From: Phytophthora colocasiae
Taxonomy: Eukaryota; Oomycota; Peronosporomycetes; Peronosporales; Peronosporaceae
DNA length: 64,000 nt
Direction: 5' to 3'
Assembly (NCBI GenBank): GCA_018806915.1
Contig: JAGKQI010000094.1
Coordinates: 682,001 to 746,000 of the forward strand
Within the stretch, counting starts at the first letter, position 1; the number at the start of each line of letters is the position of its first letter. The notes beneath the pieces are model-generated. The model ran no database searches. It was not told the DNA's origin and worked only from the letters and a program-made list of their open reading frames with translations. The position numbers and the translations under genes are program-made. Shown here piece by piece: positions 11,533 to 21,329 of this stretch.

Positions 11533-11944
11533 TGCAGCGGGGCTGCGTAGGTGTGCACGGCACAGAGGAAGTTGGGTTGACTCGTAGAGTCCTGCTTGCA
11601 AGGCACTAGCCTTCGGTTCTATACAAGAACCAAGTAGTCCACTAAATACGGGACTCTCACAATCAGTGTCCCTATAATAAAGGAACTAACACTAATTATG
11701 TAAAATGCAAACTGATTTTTATTTATTTTATTGCCCTAATCCTGAATGTAACGGATTTAGTATCTAACATACTAAATCCTAATCAAATGTAATGTGTGGC
11801 TCTGAGCTAACAGCCAGCAACTGGCTACATATGTGACGTGTGAGAAACACTATGTGTTGTACACGGATCTGTGACTTGTGACCTGGATGGTGTATACCAC
11901 ACCTATTGTAGCCAAGGCGCGCAGCGCCGTGTAACCCCGTTACA
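11533..11944 (-). repeat. 5' LTR of Ty3 element 1
   Basis: 412 bp, apparently identical to 4061-4472. It is followed by the ATTAC target duplication at 11945-11949. Confidence 0.93.
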
Positions 11945-12298
11945 ATTACTGTGAAAAGGTACAGTGAGTACAATCTGATTAGACAGGGAAACGTAGAGAC
12001 ATAACTGTTGTGCAGGTGTCATTTTTCTCAAAAGCGGACCAATGGACAGTGACAGCTCCGAAGACGAGGAGCTCGCGCTTGTTGCGCTTATTAGTAAGAA
12101 CAACTCATGGTCGCGCTCAAACCGGTTCAATTTTGCTCAGGCAGCTACTGCCCCCGTGTGGAAATACAAGTTTCGCTTCGAAAAGGAAGATATCGAGGTG
12201 CTTGTGGTGGACTTTCGCCTTCCTGACCCATTTCCAACTACCGAGTTTCTGCTCTCGAGGCTCTGTGCGTTTTGTTGCGTAGGATGGCTTATCCAGTT

Positions 12299-12614
12299 TG
12301 TAACGGGGTTACATTGAAGAGTGACTTTAGTCACTCTTCCGAAGTGGATACATTTGGTGTGTCACACATCATGGTGACACGTGGCAGGTGGCTCCGCAGC
12401 CACCTATCACCTTCTATATAGGTTACACTATAGATATCTTTTAGTTTGTATTGCAGGCCAAGCTAACAAGTATCTATAATATATTCAGTCTTAAATCTAC
12501 CTAATCTTTAGTTAGTCTCCCCAAGTCTTTGGGGACCGAGTGAACTGCCGTTCACTAGGAGTTTGTATACTCCAAGCCTTCCTCTGTGTGAAGTGCTGTG
12601 TGACCCCCGTCACA
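12299..12614 (+). repeat. 5' LTR of Ty3 element 2
   Basis: 316 bp with TG...CA ends. A TATATA-like word (TCTATATAGG near 12413) could be its core promoter. It is followed by the primer site at 12615-12633. Confidence 0.92.
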
Positions 12615-12698
12615 CTTGGTAGCACTTGTAGTCAATCCTACGCCTACGCGGGTAGATTGATTACCTGAATCCTCTGTGGCCAGAAGTAGTTGGCCATC

Positions 12699-13703
12699 AT
12701 GGATCGAAGTGAGTTTCCTCACTTGACCGACTCTCAGTTTGAGTCGGTCCGGAAGATGGCGGGCATCTTTGGGATGGATGCCTTCCGGAGCTTGGCGGCG
12801 GCGACGCCGGCCGAGCAGGTCGAACGCGTGGCGGCGTTCGACATGTACGAACGTGGGCTCATTGAGCACGTTGGAGGAACCTTTGAGGCTCCTGTGGTTG
12901 AACCGAGGCCGGTTCAACCCAAGCCTTTAAGACTCAAGGTTCTTCCCTATGAAGGGAAAGAAGGTGAAAACCTTCACTTCTGGATCCGAGAAGTTGAGCT
13001 CGCCATGGAGGCGGCTCTCATCTCGGTGGAGCGACTTCGGGTCGCTTTCGCGCTGTCTAACCTCGGGGGTCGAGCGAAGACATGGGCGTACACGCGCGAA
13101 GCGACGTCGCCTGGATGTTTTACATCCTGGGCCCAGCTGTGCGAACAGCTTCGGGCCGCATTCCTCCCGGCGAACTATGAGTATCGCCAGCGGTCACGCT
13201 TCCTAGCCTGCAAGCAAGGGAAACGTGACCTGCACGAGTACATCCAAGAGATGCGTGTTCTCGCGGCATCTCTGGTAGGAAACCCCCTACCTGAACACAT
13301 CCAAGTAACTGTGTTCATGGACGGCTTAAGAGTAAGCCCGGCCCGCACGCAACTGTTCCGCGTGCAGGTCAACACGATGGAGGAGGCGATTCAAGTCGCG
13401 CTCCAGGAGGAGTACAGCCATACACAGGCTCAGACTCCTGCCTCTGCGTGGCAAAGCCACAGCGGGCCGACGACGGCGTCGGCCAGTGCTCCTGGGAATG
13501 GAGCAGGCTCGGGGCCAGCCCCTATGGACTTGGGGCTCGCCGAGCAGAAACGCATCCGCTGTTTCGAGTGCGGGAGTTTCGGACACTTCGCACGTGTCTG
13601 CCCCTCTTGGGGGCAATGGAAGAGGTCTTCCAAGCCTCAAGGCTCTAAGGGCCGCTGGAAGAAGCCGGCGCCCAAGAGTCAGGGGAACTCCGGGGACCAG
13701 TAG
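12699..13703 (+). CDS. gag: gag of Ty3 element 2
   Basis: ATG 12699 to TAG 13701-13703, 334 residues, open throughout. It has the same plan as the element 1 gag: a capsid-like helical region (HFWIREVELAMEAAL; RFLACKQGKRDLHEYIQEMR) and a zinc knuckle CFECGSFGHFARVC near 13560-13600, then a basic tail. The protein should form the particle that packages element RNA. The stop codon lies in the first arm of a hairpin also found in element 1. This is one of the few undamaged ORFs in the two Ty3 copies. Confidence 0.9.
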   Translation: MDRSEFPHLTDSQFESVRKMAGIFGMDAFRSLAAATPAEQVERVAAFDMYERGLIEHVGGTFEAPVVEPRPVQPKPLRLKVLPYEGKEGENLHFWIREVELAMEAALISVERLRVAFALSNLGGRAKTWAYTREATSPGCFTSWAQLCEQLRAAFLPANYEYRQRSRFLACKQGKRDLHEYIQEMRVLAASLVGNPLPEHIQVTVFMDGLRVSPARTQLFRVQVNTMEEAIQVALQEEYSHTQAQTPASAWQSHSGPTTASASAPGNGAGSGPAPMDLGLAEQKRIRCFECGSFGHFARVCPSWGQWKRSSKPQGSKGRWKKPAPKSQGNSGDQ

Positions 13704-13722
13704 GGGCGGGGCGCCCTACTGG
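13682..13722 (+). promoter_or_regulatory. Predicted -1 frameshift signal, gag/pol of Ty3 element 2
   Basis: The heptamer GGGGAAC (13682-13688; phase G GGG AAC) differs from element 1 (GGGAAAC) by one base, which weakens A-site re-pairing. An 8-nt spacer precedes a perfect 9-bp hairpin: arms 13697-13705 and 13714-13722, loop GCGGGGCG. Compared with element 1, two base pairs changed on both sides (A-U to G-C, C-G to G-C). The -1 frame is open across the hairpin and on to protease. Confidence 0.65.
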
Positions 13723-16700
13723 GGAAACACTAAGTCCCCATGCGGGTGGTGCGGGAGGCACACGCAGTGGAGACTTAGAACCAGAGAGTCTTGGGACTCT
13801 CAAAGCGGAGAAGGGCAGCGGTGGGCTGCTGGTGGTACACGCGAGTGTACGGGGGTTTAACAACCCCTTTAGAGTCTTGATAGACTCTGGGGCGAGCAAG
13901 AACTTTGCTCGCCGACAAACTGTCGCAAGGAATCGCGGCAAGTTTGAGGATGCTCTACGTGAGAGCGAGGGAAGTGGGCTAGTCGCCGTACGACTAGCCG
14001 ATGGTACGGTGGTGGAAGTACCAAAGGTCCAGGTGGACCTGGCTGTGAAGTTTGAGGACTTCGACAGCGTGGAGTCGTTCATTGTCCTCGAGATGGACAA
14101 GTACGACTTGATCTAGGGATGCCGTGGCTTGAGAAGCACGAGCCCTGGATCGATTGGCGCGGCAAAGCCATTAGGGCTAGCCGGCCTGCAGTCTCTGACA
14201 GAGCTTTGGTGAGTCATGTTCCCACCTCTGTCAGGACTAAGGGCGTTCGCTGGAACCGCCAGGACGCGGCAGCGTCCGAGGAGTATTTGGGGGCTGGTGT
14301 AGTCGGTGCTACATCGCCCCACACGAGAAGTGATCGTGGGCCATGGATGGCCGGGGCAACGGGCGGAGGCCCTTGCCCTACGTGTGGGTCTGCAACGATA
14401 GCAGGGCCCCACGCACGAAGTCGCAGCGACGTACAGGCTGCGACTGTGGTAGTGCCCGAGAGCACTAACCAGGTGGGTAACTTAGGTCCACAAGCGGATC
14501 AAAGAGTTCCGCAGGAAGCCAAGATGGCTCGCGATGCCGAAGTAGTGGCATCGCCAGGCGTACGAGAAGTAGTTCGACGCCAGGTCGCTCAGACCATAAC
14601 TGATGCGGGTAACAGAGTTCCGCATGGAGCCACGAGGGCTCGTGATGCCGACGTAAGTGGCATCACCAGGCGTGAGAGAAGTAGTTCCACGCAAGGTCGC
14701 TCAGACCATAACTGATCAGGAAGACACCAAGGGTGCTTCCGATGCGGGTAACGCAGTTCCGCACGGAGCCATGAGGGCTCGTGATGCCATCGTAGTGGCA
14801 TCACCTGGCGTGGTTAAGTTAACCCCACGCCATGGTCGTAAGCCGGGGTTGGTAGAATACCATCCCGAAGAAGTCCACGAGGACTTGGGACAGGAGCTAA
14901 AGGCTCCTAGGTCACAGTCGGTCGAAGAATGCTATCACATCTTCGACGGCGTGACCGGGCATCGCGTGAAGGCGGGGGCCATCGAGTTGGCACCCCTGCC
15001 TGAGGTATCAGAGCTATTGAACCTCGAGGAAGTCGCGATGGAGGACTTCCTGGCCGAGTTGAAGGCCGGGGAGATATCGGAGATGGTTCTCCTTAGGCCG
15101 GAGCCCACTCCAGAGGAGTTGAACTCCTCCTCAGTGATGGACGAAGACGTCCTGGAGGAGTTCCGGAAGCAACGTGCGTCGCGCACGGGCTCCGAGATTC
15201 TGAAGAATCCAAAGGATCCGCTGTATCCTTTAGTGAAGGAGTTTGAGGACGTGGTGTCCAAGGACCCACCCTCAAAGCTCCCACCAGACCGAGGGATCAG
15301 GCACGAGATTGATCTCGTGCCAGGCACAAAGTATTGTGTCACGCGTCAATGGCCCCTGCCCCGAGAGCAGAGCGACGTCATTGACGCGTTCTTCGCCGCT
15401 AAGGCGAAAGCGGGAATGGTGCGGGAATCGAAGTCCCCGCACTCGACGCCAACCTTCTGCGTTCGCAAGCCGAACGGGAAGTGGCGTCTGGTTCATGCTT
15501 ACAATAAGCTGAACAGCGCGACTGTGCCAGCACAGACGCCGATCCCTCGCAAGGATGTGTTGTTGAACAACATGGCCGGCTGCACGCTGTATAGCGCGCT
15601 GGATCTGGTGGATGGATACTACCAGATCCTGATGCGGGAGTGTGATATCCCGCTAACGGCCGTGAGCACGCCGAGCGGTATGCTCTGGGAGTGGCTGGTA
15701 ATGCCACAAGGTCTATCCAACGCACCAGCGACCTTCAATCGCTTGGTCACACAGTTGTTTAGACCTTTGCGTGCGTTCACGCAGACGTACTTTGACGATA
15801 TATTCGTCCATAGCCGTGCCGAGGGAGGCAAGACGGCTATAGAGGTGCATCGAGAGCACCTCCGTCGAGTGTTTGAGGTCATGAGAGCTAACAAGCTCTA
15901 TGCCAACATCGACAAGTGCGTCTTCGCAGCTGAGGAGATTAAGGTCCTCGGCTGCTTCGTCAGCAGCGTCGGGGTCCGAGCGGATCCTGACAAGGTCAAA
16001 GCCATTGCGGCATGGCCTGTTCCTCGGTCACAGAAGGACCTGAGGAAGTGGTTGGGCTTAGCCAACTACTTGCACAAGTACAGTGCTGGTTATGCGGGAC
16101 TCGCAAAGCCTTTGTCGGACCTTCTGAAGAAGGAGGCCGAGTGGTGCTGGGAGCGCCAGCACCAGGATGCTTTTGATAGCATCAAGGCGAGCTTGCAATG
16201 CGCGCCCGTCCTGGCGTTGCCGGACGATGCCAAGTCGTTTAGCGTTGTCTGTGACGCTTCCGACTATGCAATTGGCTGTGCGCTATTGCAACAGGACGAT
16301 GAGGGACGAGATAGGGTGATCTCGTTCCAGTCCAGGCAGCTGAAGGCTGCCGAACGGAATTATCCCGTTCACGACAAGGAACTCTTGTCGATGAAGTATG
16401 CCCTTGTCAAGTTCAGGGTGCATCTTCTGGGCTCAAGGCCCTTTGTGGTCTATACGGACCACGCGTCCTTGCGGACAGCCATCCATACGCCGCACTTATC
16501 GCAGCGGATGGCGCGTTGGCTGTCATTCTTCGCGGAGTATAACTTCCGCGTTGAATACAAGCCTGGCAAGCTCAACACGCTTGCCGACGCTTTGTCGCGC
16601 AGGCCCGACTATGAGTTCGCTCATATTAGTCGGGCCACGACGGATCTTTACGTTTGAATACGCTTGGCGTATCGGGACGATGACGCCCTCGCCCCTATTG

Positions 16701-18271
16701 TGCGGTATTTGTCCGCTGGCACGGATGCCAAGGTCGAATGGCTTACGCCTCGACAGCGGGCACGGCTCCACCGCTATGAGTGGGCCGATGGCCTGCTCCA
16801 CTATCGGGTGGAGCCCGGGGATCCTCCGCGGGTCGTTGTTCCGAACGACGAGGATCTGAAGTATGATATACTTCACGAGGCACACGATGTGCCTTCGAGT
16901 GGCCACTTGGGCCGAGAGAAGACCTATCATGGGGTCTCTCTGATGTTTTGGTGGGCCCACATGTACAAGTGGGTGGCCAAGTACATCAAGACATGTGAAA
17001 CATGTCAGCGCGTGAAGCCAGCGGGGCACGCGTCGGCTCCGCTGCAGAGCCTGCCAGTCCCACTGGACTGCTGGAAGTCGATGAGTCTCGACTTTGTCTT
17101 CGGCCTTCCGGCCGATGACCAGAAGAACACCGGCATTGTGGTGTTTGTATGCCGGTTGAGCAAGATGGTGCATCTTGCTCCGGTCTCTGAGACCATTACC
17201 GGGGAACAAACTGCGAAGTTGTTCCTTGATAGCGTCTTCCGCTATCACGGGTTGCCTGAGACTGTTGTCTCTGACCGCGACCCGCGGTTTACCGCTGCGT
17301 TTTGGAAAACGCTGTTCCAATTGCTTGGAACACGGTTGACGATGTCAACAGCGGACCATCCGCAGACCGATGGTCAGACTGAGCGCGTCAACCGAGTGGT
17401 TGAGGACGTTCTGCGCAGTGTTTGCGCTGAGGCGCCGCGCTCTTGGTCAGCGCAGCTGCCTATGGTTGAGTTTGCACTCAACAACGCGGTACACGCGTCA
17501 ACGGGGTTCACGCCGTTCTACTTGAACGGGCTTCGGAACCCCCTGGTGCCGCTCACACTGGGTGGGGGCACCGCGGCTTCGAGAGTAAGTGGGGGAGAGG
17601 CTCGGATAGAGCTTTCCTCCCAGGTTTCCGGTGTGGAACCAGCCGCGTTGCGGAAGAAGTTGTCGACATTTGTCGGCAACAGGCTGAATGTGATCAGCCG
17701 GGTGCGAGATGCAATGGCACTCGCACAGGACAAGCAAAAGGAGTACTCAGACCAACATGGGAGAGGAAACTTAAGTGTATTTAATGTGGGTGACTTAGTG
17801 CTACTCGACACTAGGAACCTACCTCTTAACACTGTTTGCTCCACGGTGAGCAACAAGTTGAAGCATCGCTTCATTGGACCCTTTAAGGTCCTGAGTAGGC
17901 ACGGCGCTGCCTACACGATCGACTTGCCTAAGTCGATGACGACCCACCCGACGTTTTATGTGGGTCGTCTGAAGCGGTACCATGACCCTCAGGGTCATGC
18001 GGCCCCTCAAGAGGTTGAAGGCGGCCGCGAGGAGGAGAGTGAACCTCCTCGACGCGAGGTTGAGCGTCAGGCGCAGAGCGCCCCAGGTAATAGGGAGTTT
18101 GGTGACTCCCAGGGGCGAAGCCGTACCCCGGTGGAAGGTACGAGCGGTGTGGAAACACCGAGGGGCCAAGTGAGTAGGCCCCTAGGCGCGAGTCGCGCGA
18201 CAACGGGGAGTACGCGTACGGTTGCGACTCCCGGCGAGACATCGTCGCCTGAAGGTTGTAGACCTCTTTGA
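13700..18271 (+). pseudogene. pol: pol polyprotein of Ty3 element 2, broken
   Basis: Protease LIDSGASK near 13875; a linker with about 110-bp direct repeats (14490-14830); RT with YFDDIFVHS (about 15790); RNase H ending EYKPGKLNTLADALSR (about 16555); integrase with a CETC zinc finger, LDFVFGLP, VVSDRDPRF and ADHPQTDGQTERVNR. Breaks: one base lost near 14113, so YDLI is followed at once by TAG and the frame shifts; a second frame change within the repeat linker (14657-14715); in-frame TGA at 16655-16657 after RNase H. The RT-RNase H block (14657-16657) and the integrase block (16658-18271) are otherwise open. Confidence 0.9.
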
Positions 18272-18774
18272 CGGAGGGGAGTCAAGTGCCCGCGAAGAGG
18301 CACTACGGTCTACACGACCATGAAGACCCTGCATCGCGAGACGCAGGTCTTCCAACTGGCGCACGACACCAGGCTGGCCGGCTGCAGAGGCAGCCTGACC
18401 GCCATGCCCAAGGCCAAGGGCAACCTCAAGCGCAAGGATACGCGTTCGGAGGAGGCGGATCTCCTCCTGTTGCTGAGCAACAAGTTGGCCGAGAGGCCCA
18501 GTCGAAGGCCTCTGAGTCCCCAACGTCGGGGACGGCTCGAAAGAGCAGTCGGGCGAGGCCTCCTCCGGCCTTGCTTGACCGGAACGGAGAACGCCACTAC
18601 CATGTGGAGCGGGTTCTCCAGGAGCGGCGTCGCGGTGGGAAGCGCCAGCTCCGAGTGAAGTGGCGCGGGTACCCTGCGTCGCAGAGTACCTGGGAGCCGA
18701 TTGAGCGGCTCCAGGTTGACTGCCCGAAGGCTGTCGCGTGCTGGGAAGAGGCACGGCGGCAGCCTCGTAAGTAG
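18268..18774 (+). pseudogene. Chromodomain segment of Ty3 element 2 integrase
   Basis: The segment near 18580-18740 encodes PPPALLDRNGERHYHVERV, then LRVKWRGYP and STWEPIE, the chromodomain core. It is one frame away from the integrase ORF that ends at 18271, so a short frameshift separates them in this copy. It ends at TAG 18772-18774. Confidence 0.8.
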
Positions 18775-18799
18775 TCCGCGGCTTCTTAGCCGCTGAACG

Positions 18800-20115
18800 G
18801 GGTTGGAACACAGATGTATGTGTTCCATACCCGCGCTCATTGTGAGCGCTGGACTGAGACTCAGTTCTCAGTCGCTCCATCTTATGATGGAGCTGCCGTT
18901 TGCCTACGAGGTGGGCAAACTGGACACGAAGGTCCCGGAGGCGGAGGATGTCCTCCAGGTGATCTTAGTCACGGAGTTTGTGGTACTCCTGGGTTGACTT
19001 GACTGTCAACCGGACCCATTGCCAAAAGAGGTCCTCAGCGTCGACCCACGACGCAGTGTTCTCTGGGAGAACCCATGGGTAACCCCATGTGGGCTTGAGA
19101 CCACCCTTAGTCTCAGGCTTCTTGCGAAGCGAGGTGAATTCCTTGAGAGGAATTCGGTGCTGTGCTAGAAGCACGCACCTGGCAACAGAGAGGTTGCCTT
19201 GAAAGAGAGGTTCTTTCTGAACCAAGGCCCGCTCATAGGCGCCTTTGGAGGTATGGCCCCCTATGAGAGGACGTGGGTCCTGGAGCTGCTCGAGATACGC
19301 AGCAGCTCCCGAGCCTTGATCGGGCGGGTAGTATCCCCGCTGGTGGGCAGAGTCCTCATCGTGTTGATGAGACTCACGTGCGACCGTTGGTGCGGTGCGC
19401 ATTGGCTGTTGAGCAGCCTGAAAGAGCTCTTGCTGCTCATCGAGATCGTTAGTGATCTCTTGGGGCTCGCGGATGAGCCCCTCCTCCTCATCGGCGTCAT
19501 CGTCGACGTCGTCGGGGCCGAAGATCTCTTCGAGCTCCCTTCTCCTTGTCATGTCTTGACAAGGAGACTGTGAAGCATGACGCTTCTTGGAGTTGGTGCT
19601 GGGCACCTTCTCCTCTGCCAGAATGGCCCGGGCGCGTTCGCGCCCTTCAGCAAGTGTCAGATGTCTGACAGGTGGTGGCGTAGTGTCGCCACCACGGCCG
19701 CTGGTGTTGTCGGGAGACTTGGACGCGGTGTCCTTGTCTCCATGGTGCTCCTCCGTGGTTGGAGCACCCGCCGCAGGCTTGCCCTCGGCGTCGCCGTTGT
19801 CGCTCTCGTCGCCCGAGTAGCTGACAAGAGTCGCTTCCTGTTCGGAAGGACTCCAGGAACCGGGACTATGGTCCCTATACTCGAACCGAGGATTCGGTCG
19901 AGTATCAGGCGGTAGGGACGGAGACCTACTGCGCCTTTGGCTAGGGTAGCCGTCGCAGCAGTGCTGCTGGGCGAGCTAAGAGCCCTGGAGGCCACATCGG
20001 TGGCCTCATGAAGTGCCGAAGCCTTGCCGCGAGGCTTGGCTGGCTTGGAAGTTGGCTTTGCAGCCTTCTTCCGTGAAGACGCTTGCGCGTCTGGGTTTGC
20101 ACCCTTTGCAGACAT
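18800..20115 (-). pseudogene. Antisense ORF of Ty3 element 2 (aORF)
   Basis: Minus strand, opposite to gag-pol. It starts at ATG 20115 with a Lys/Ala-rich N-terminus (SSRKKAAKPTSKPAKPRGK). A one-base frame change lies near 19950-19980. It then stays open to 18965 through RRSRSPSLPPD, an acidic/Ser region (SYSGDESDNGDAEGK), a second acidic block (DDVDDDADEEEG), and an ordered-looking part (LKPTWGYPWVLPENTASWV). A third piece with ATG 18880 has a basic motif (AAKKPR). The order matches the antisense ORF of element 1. I recognise no domain; the composition would suit a nuclear or chromatin-binding accessory protein, which is inference only. Confidence 0.6.
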
Positions 20116-20284
20116 GTTGCTGGGCTTCCAAGGAAGCCTGGTACGCGTTGGCAGTGCGCCCTGTGCTCTGTGAGAGCAGAAGCCGCAGCGATAAGAGCTG
20201 GCGGCAGGTCGATCGATTTCGACATTGAAGAGAGAAATGTGAAAGGGATTTTCTCTCTTCTCTGATTGGACGAGAGTCGAATCT

Positions 20285-20297
20285 AAGTGGGGGAGGA
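20285..20297 (+). other. Polypurine tract of Ty3 element 2
   Basis: AAGTGGGGGAGGA lies immediately before the 3' LTR (20298), in the position of a plus-strand primer. Confidence 0.75.
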
Positions 20298-20618
20298 TGT
20301 AACGGGGTTACATTGAAGAGTGACTTTAGTCACTCTTCCGAAGTGGATACATTTGGTGTGTCACACATCATGGTGACACGTGGCAGGTGGCTCCGCAGCC
20401 ACCTATCACCTTCTATATAGGTTACACTATAGATATCTTTTAGTTTGTATTGCAGGCCAAGCTAACAAGTATCTATAATATATTCAGTCTTAAATCTACC
20501 TAATCTTTAGTTACTGTAGTCTCCCCAAGTCTTTGGGGACCGAGTGAACTGCCGTTCACTAGGAGTTTGTATACTCCAAGCCTTCCTCTGTGTGAAGTGC
20601 TGTGTGACCCCCGTCACA
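20298..20618 (+). repeat. 3' LTR of Ty3 element 2
   Basis: 321 bp, like 12299-12614 apart from a 5-bp insertion near 20513. It is followed by CAGTT. Confidence 0.92.
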
Positions 20619-21189
20619 CAGTTCGACTAGATGATCTTAAGGACCTGTTTGGACGTGAACGGGAGGCGGCATCATCAATTTCGAACGCTGTACTAGACCA
20701 TCTCTACCAAAACTTCTCCCACCTATTGTTGTTTGAAACGCAACGACTAACGGAGGCCACTCTCCATGCCTATGCGAGGGCCGTTTCTGAAAAGGGGGCT
20801 TCTATCCGTACATGCGTCGGCTTTCCCGTCTGCTGTGCACGCAGGCAAAGCTGCTTTGATGCCGCTTGCATCCTGTTCCCAAGCGGCTTGCGTTTCGCCA
20901 TGCCCTACCGACCATGACGACCTCCTTCAGAAGAAGGATATCACTGGATGGAAGAAAGCGGAAGGCTTTCTTCCGCTTCGCTTTGGCCACGTTCGTGCTG
21001 CCTGCACAGACGTCTCCGTCAGCACAACTGTCCTCCCTTGGCATTGCAATTTGTAAACTCACTGTGGCCACTGATTTGTTGTAACTTGTCTTCACAGTGA
21101 GCACGCCTCTAACGTGCTTTTCCTAGAACAAAAAACTCTGTGATGACCAAACCCTACCAATGAGATTTCACAGTCTTGTTACCGTAGCA

Positions 21190-21279
21190 CAACCTCTCTA
21201 ATAGAGAGGTTGTATATAAGCATAAAATTTCAACATCTGATTTGGGTGGTGCACAAAATCCTTGCATCAGTCGCACCAA
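21190..21279 (+). promoter_or_regulatory. Promoter region of CRN1
   Basis: A perfect palindrome ACAACCTCTC/GAGAGGTTGT (21190-21214) is followed by TATATAAG (21213-21220). From 21237 to 21279 comes a 43-bp block that recurs with one mismatch at 25590-25632, upstream of an unrelated secreted-protein gene. The block contains GGTGGTGCAC and TTGCATCAGTCGCACC. It ends about 50 bp before the CRN1 ATG, where a transcription start would be expected. Confidence 0.55.
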
Positions 21280-21329
21280 AAACAGAAGCGCAAAAACGTC
21301 ATTCGAGAATCTGCCGACTTGAAGGAAAG

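Larger units (their letters stand above)
4061..11944 (-). mobile_element. Ty3/gypsy element 1, complete, with chromodomain
   Basis: Two 412-bp LTRs in direct orientation bound gag and pol read on the minus strand. The 5-bp target duplication is ATTAC (4056-4060 and 11945-11949). On the coding strand the LTR starts TGTAACGGGGTTACA. The element is 7884 bp. Order in the coding direction: 5' LTR, primer site, gag, -1 frameshift hairpin, protease, RT, RNase H, integrase, chromodomain, antisense ORF region, polypurine tract, 3' LTR. The LTRs look identical, which suggests recent insertion, yet gag and pol carry frameshifts and a nonsense codon. Confidence 0.95.
12299..20618 (+). mobile_element. Ty3/gypsy element 2, complete, with chromodomain
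   Basis: LTRs 12299-12614 (316 bp) and 20298-20618 (321 bp) are flanked by the 5-bp duplication CAGTT (12294-12298, 20619-20623). The LTRs appear identical except for a 5-bp insertion in the right one (near 20513). LTR ends share TGTAACGGGGTTACA with element 1, but the rest of the LTR is unrelated. Order: gag, frameshift hairpin, pol, chromodomain, antisense ORF, polypurine tract. Total 8320 bp. Several frameshifts and stops interrupt pol. Confidence 0.95.
12042..20870 (+). pseudogene. PIF/Harbinger-like (DDE) transposase fragment split by Ty3 element 2
   Basis: The left part (12042-12298) encodes an acidic start (MDSDSSEDEEL), then FRFEKEDIEVLV...LPD, then in another frame VSALEALCVLLRR. 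The right part resumes at 20624 in the same frame with LDDLKDLFGRE and NAVLDHLY. This matches the N-terminal half of oomycete DDE_Tnp_4 (Harbinger-type) proteins. Ty3 element 2 sits between the halves with a CAGTT duplication, so the gene predates it. A frameshift near 12235-12250 and loss of the catalytic half after about 20830 show it was already decaying. Family assignment is from motif memory. Confidence 0.6.

Noticed and set aside
7422..16657. TGA read as a sense codon (Trp or Sec) in Ty3 pol, since TGA interrupts both elements
   Set aside because: The two TGAs are at different places, other lesions are TAG or frameshifts, and host genes in the window use TGA as stop (DOT1-like, CRN1).
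21210..21329. A longer CRN1 starting at 21210
   Set aside because: The extension covers the shared promoter block; the CRN header begins at ATG 21330.
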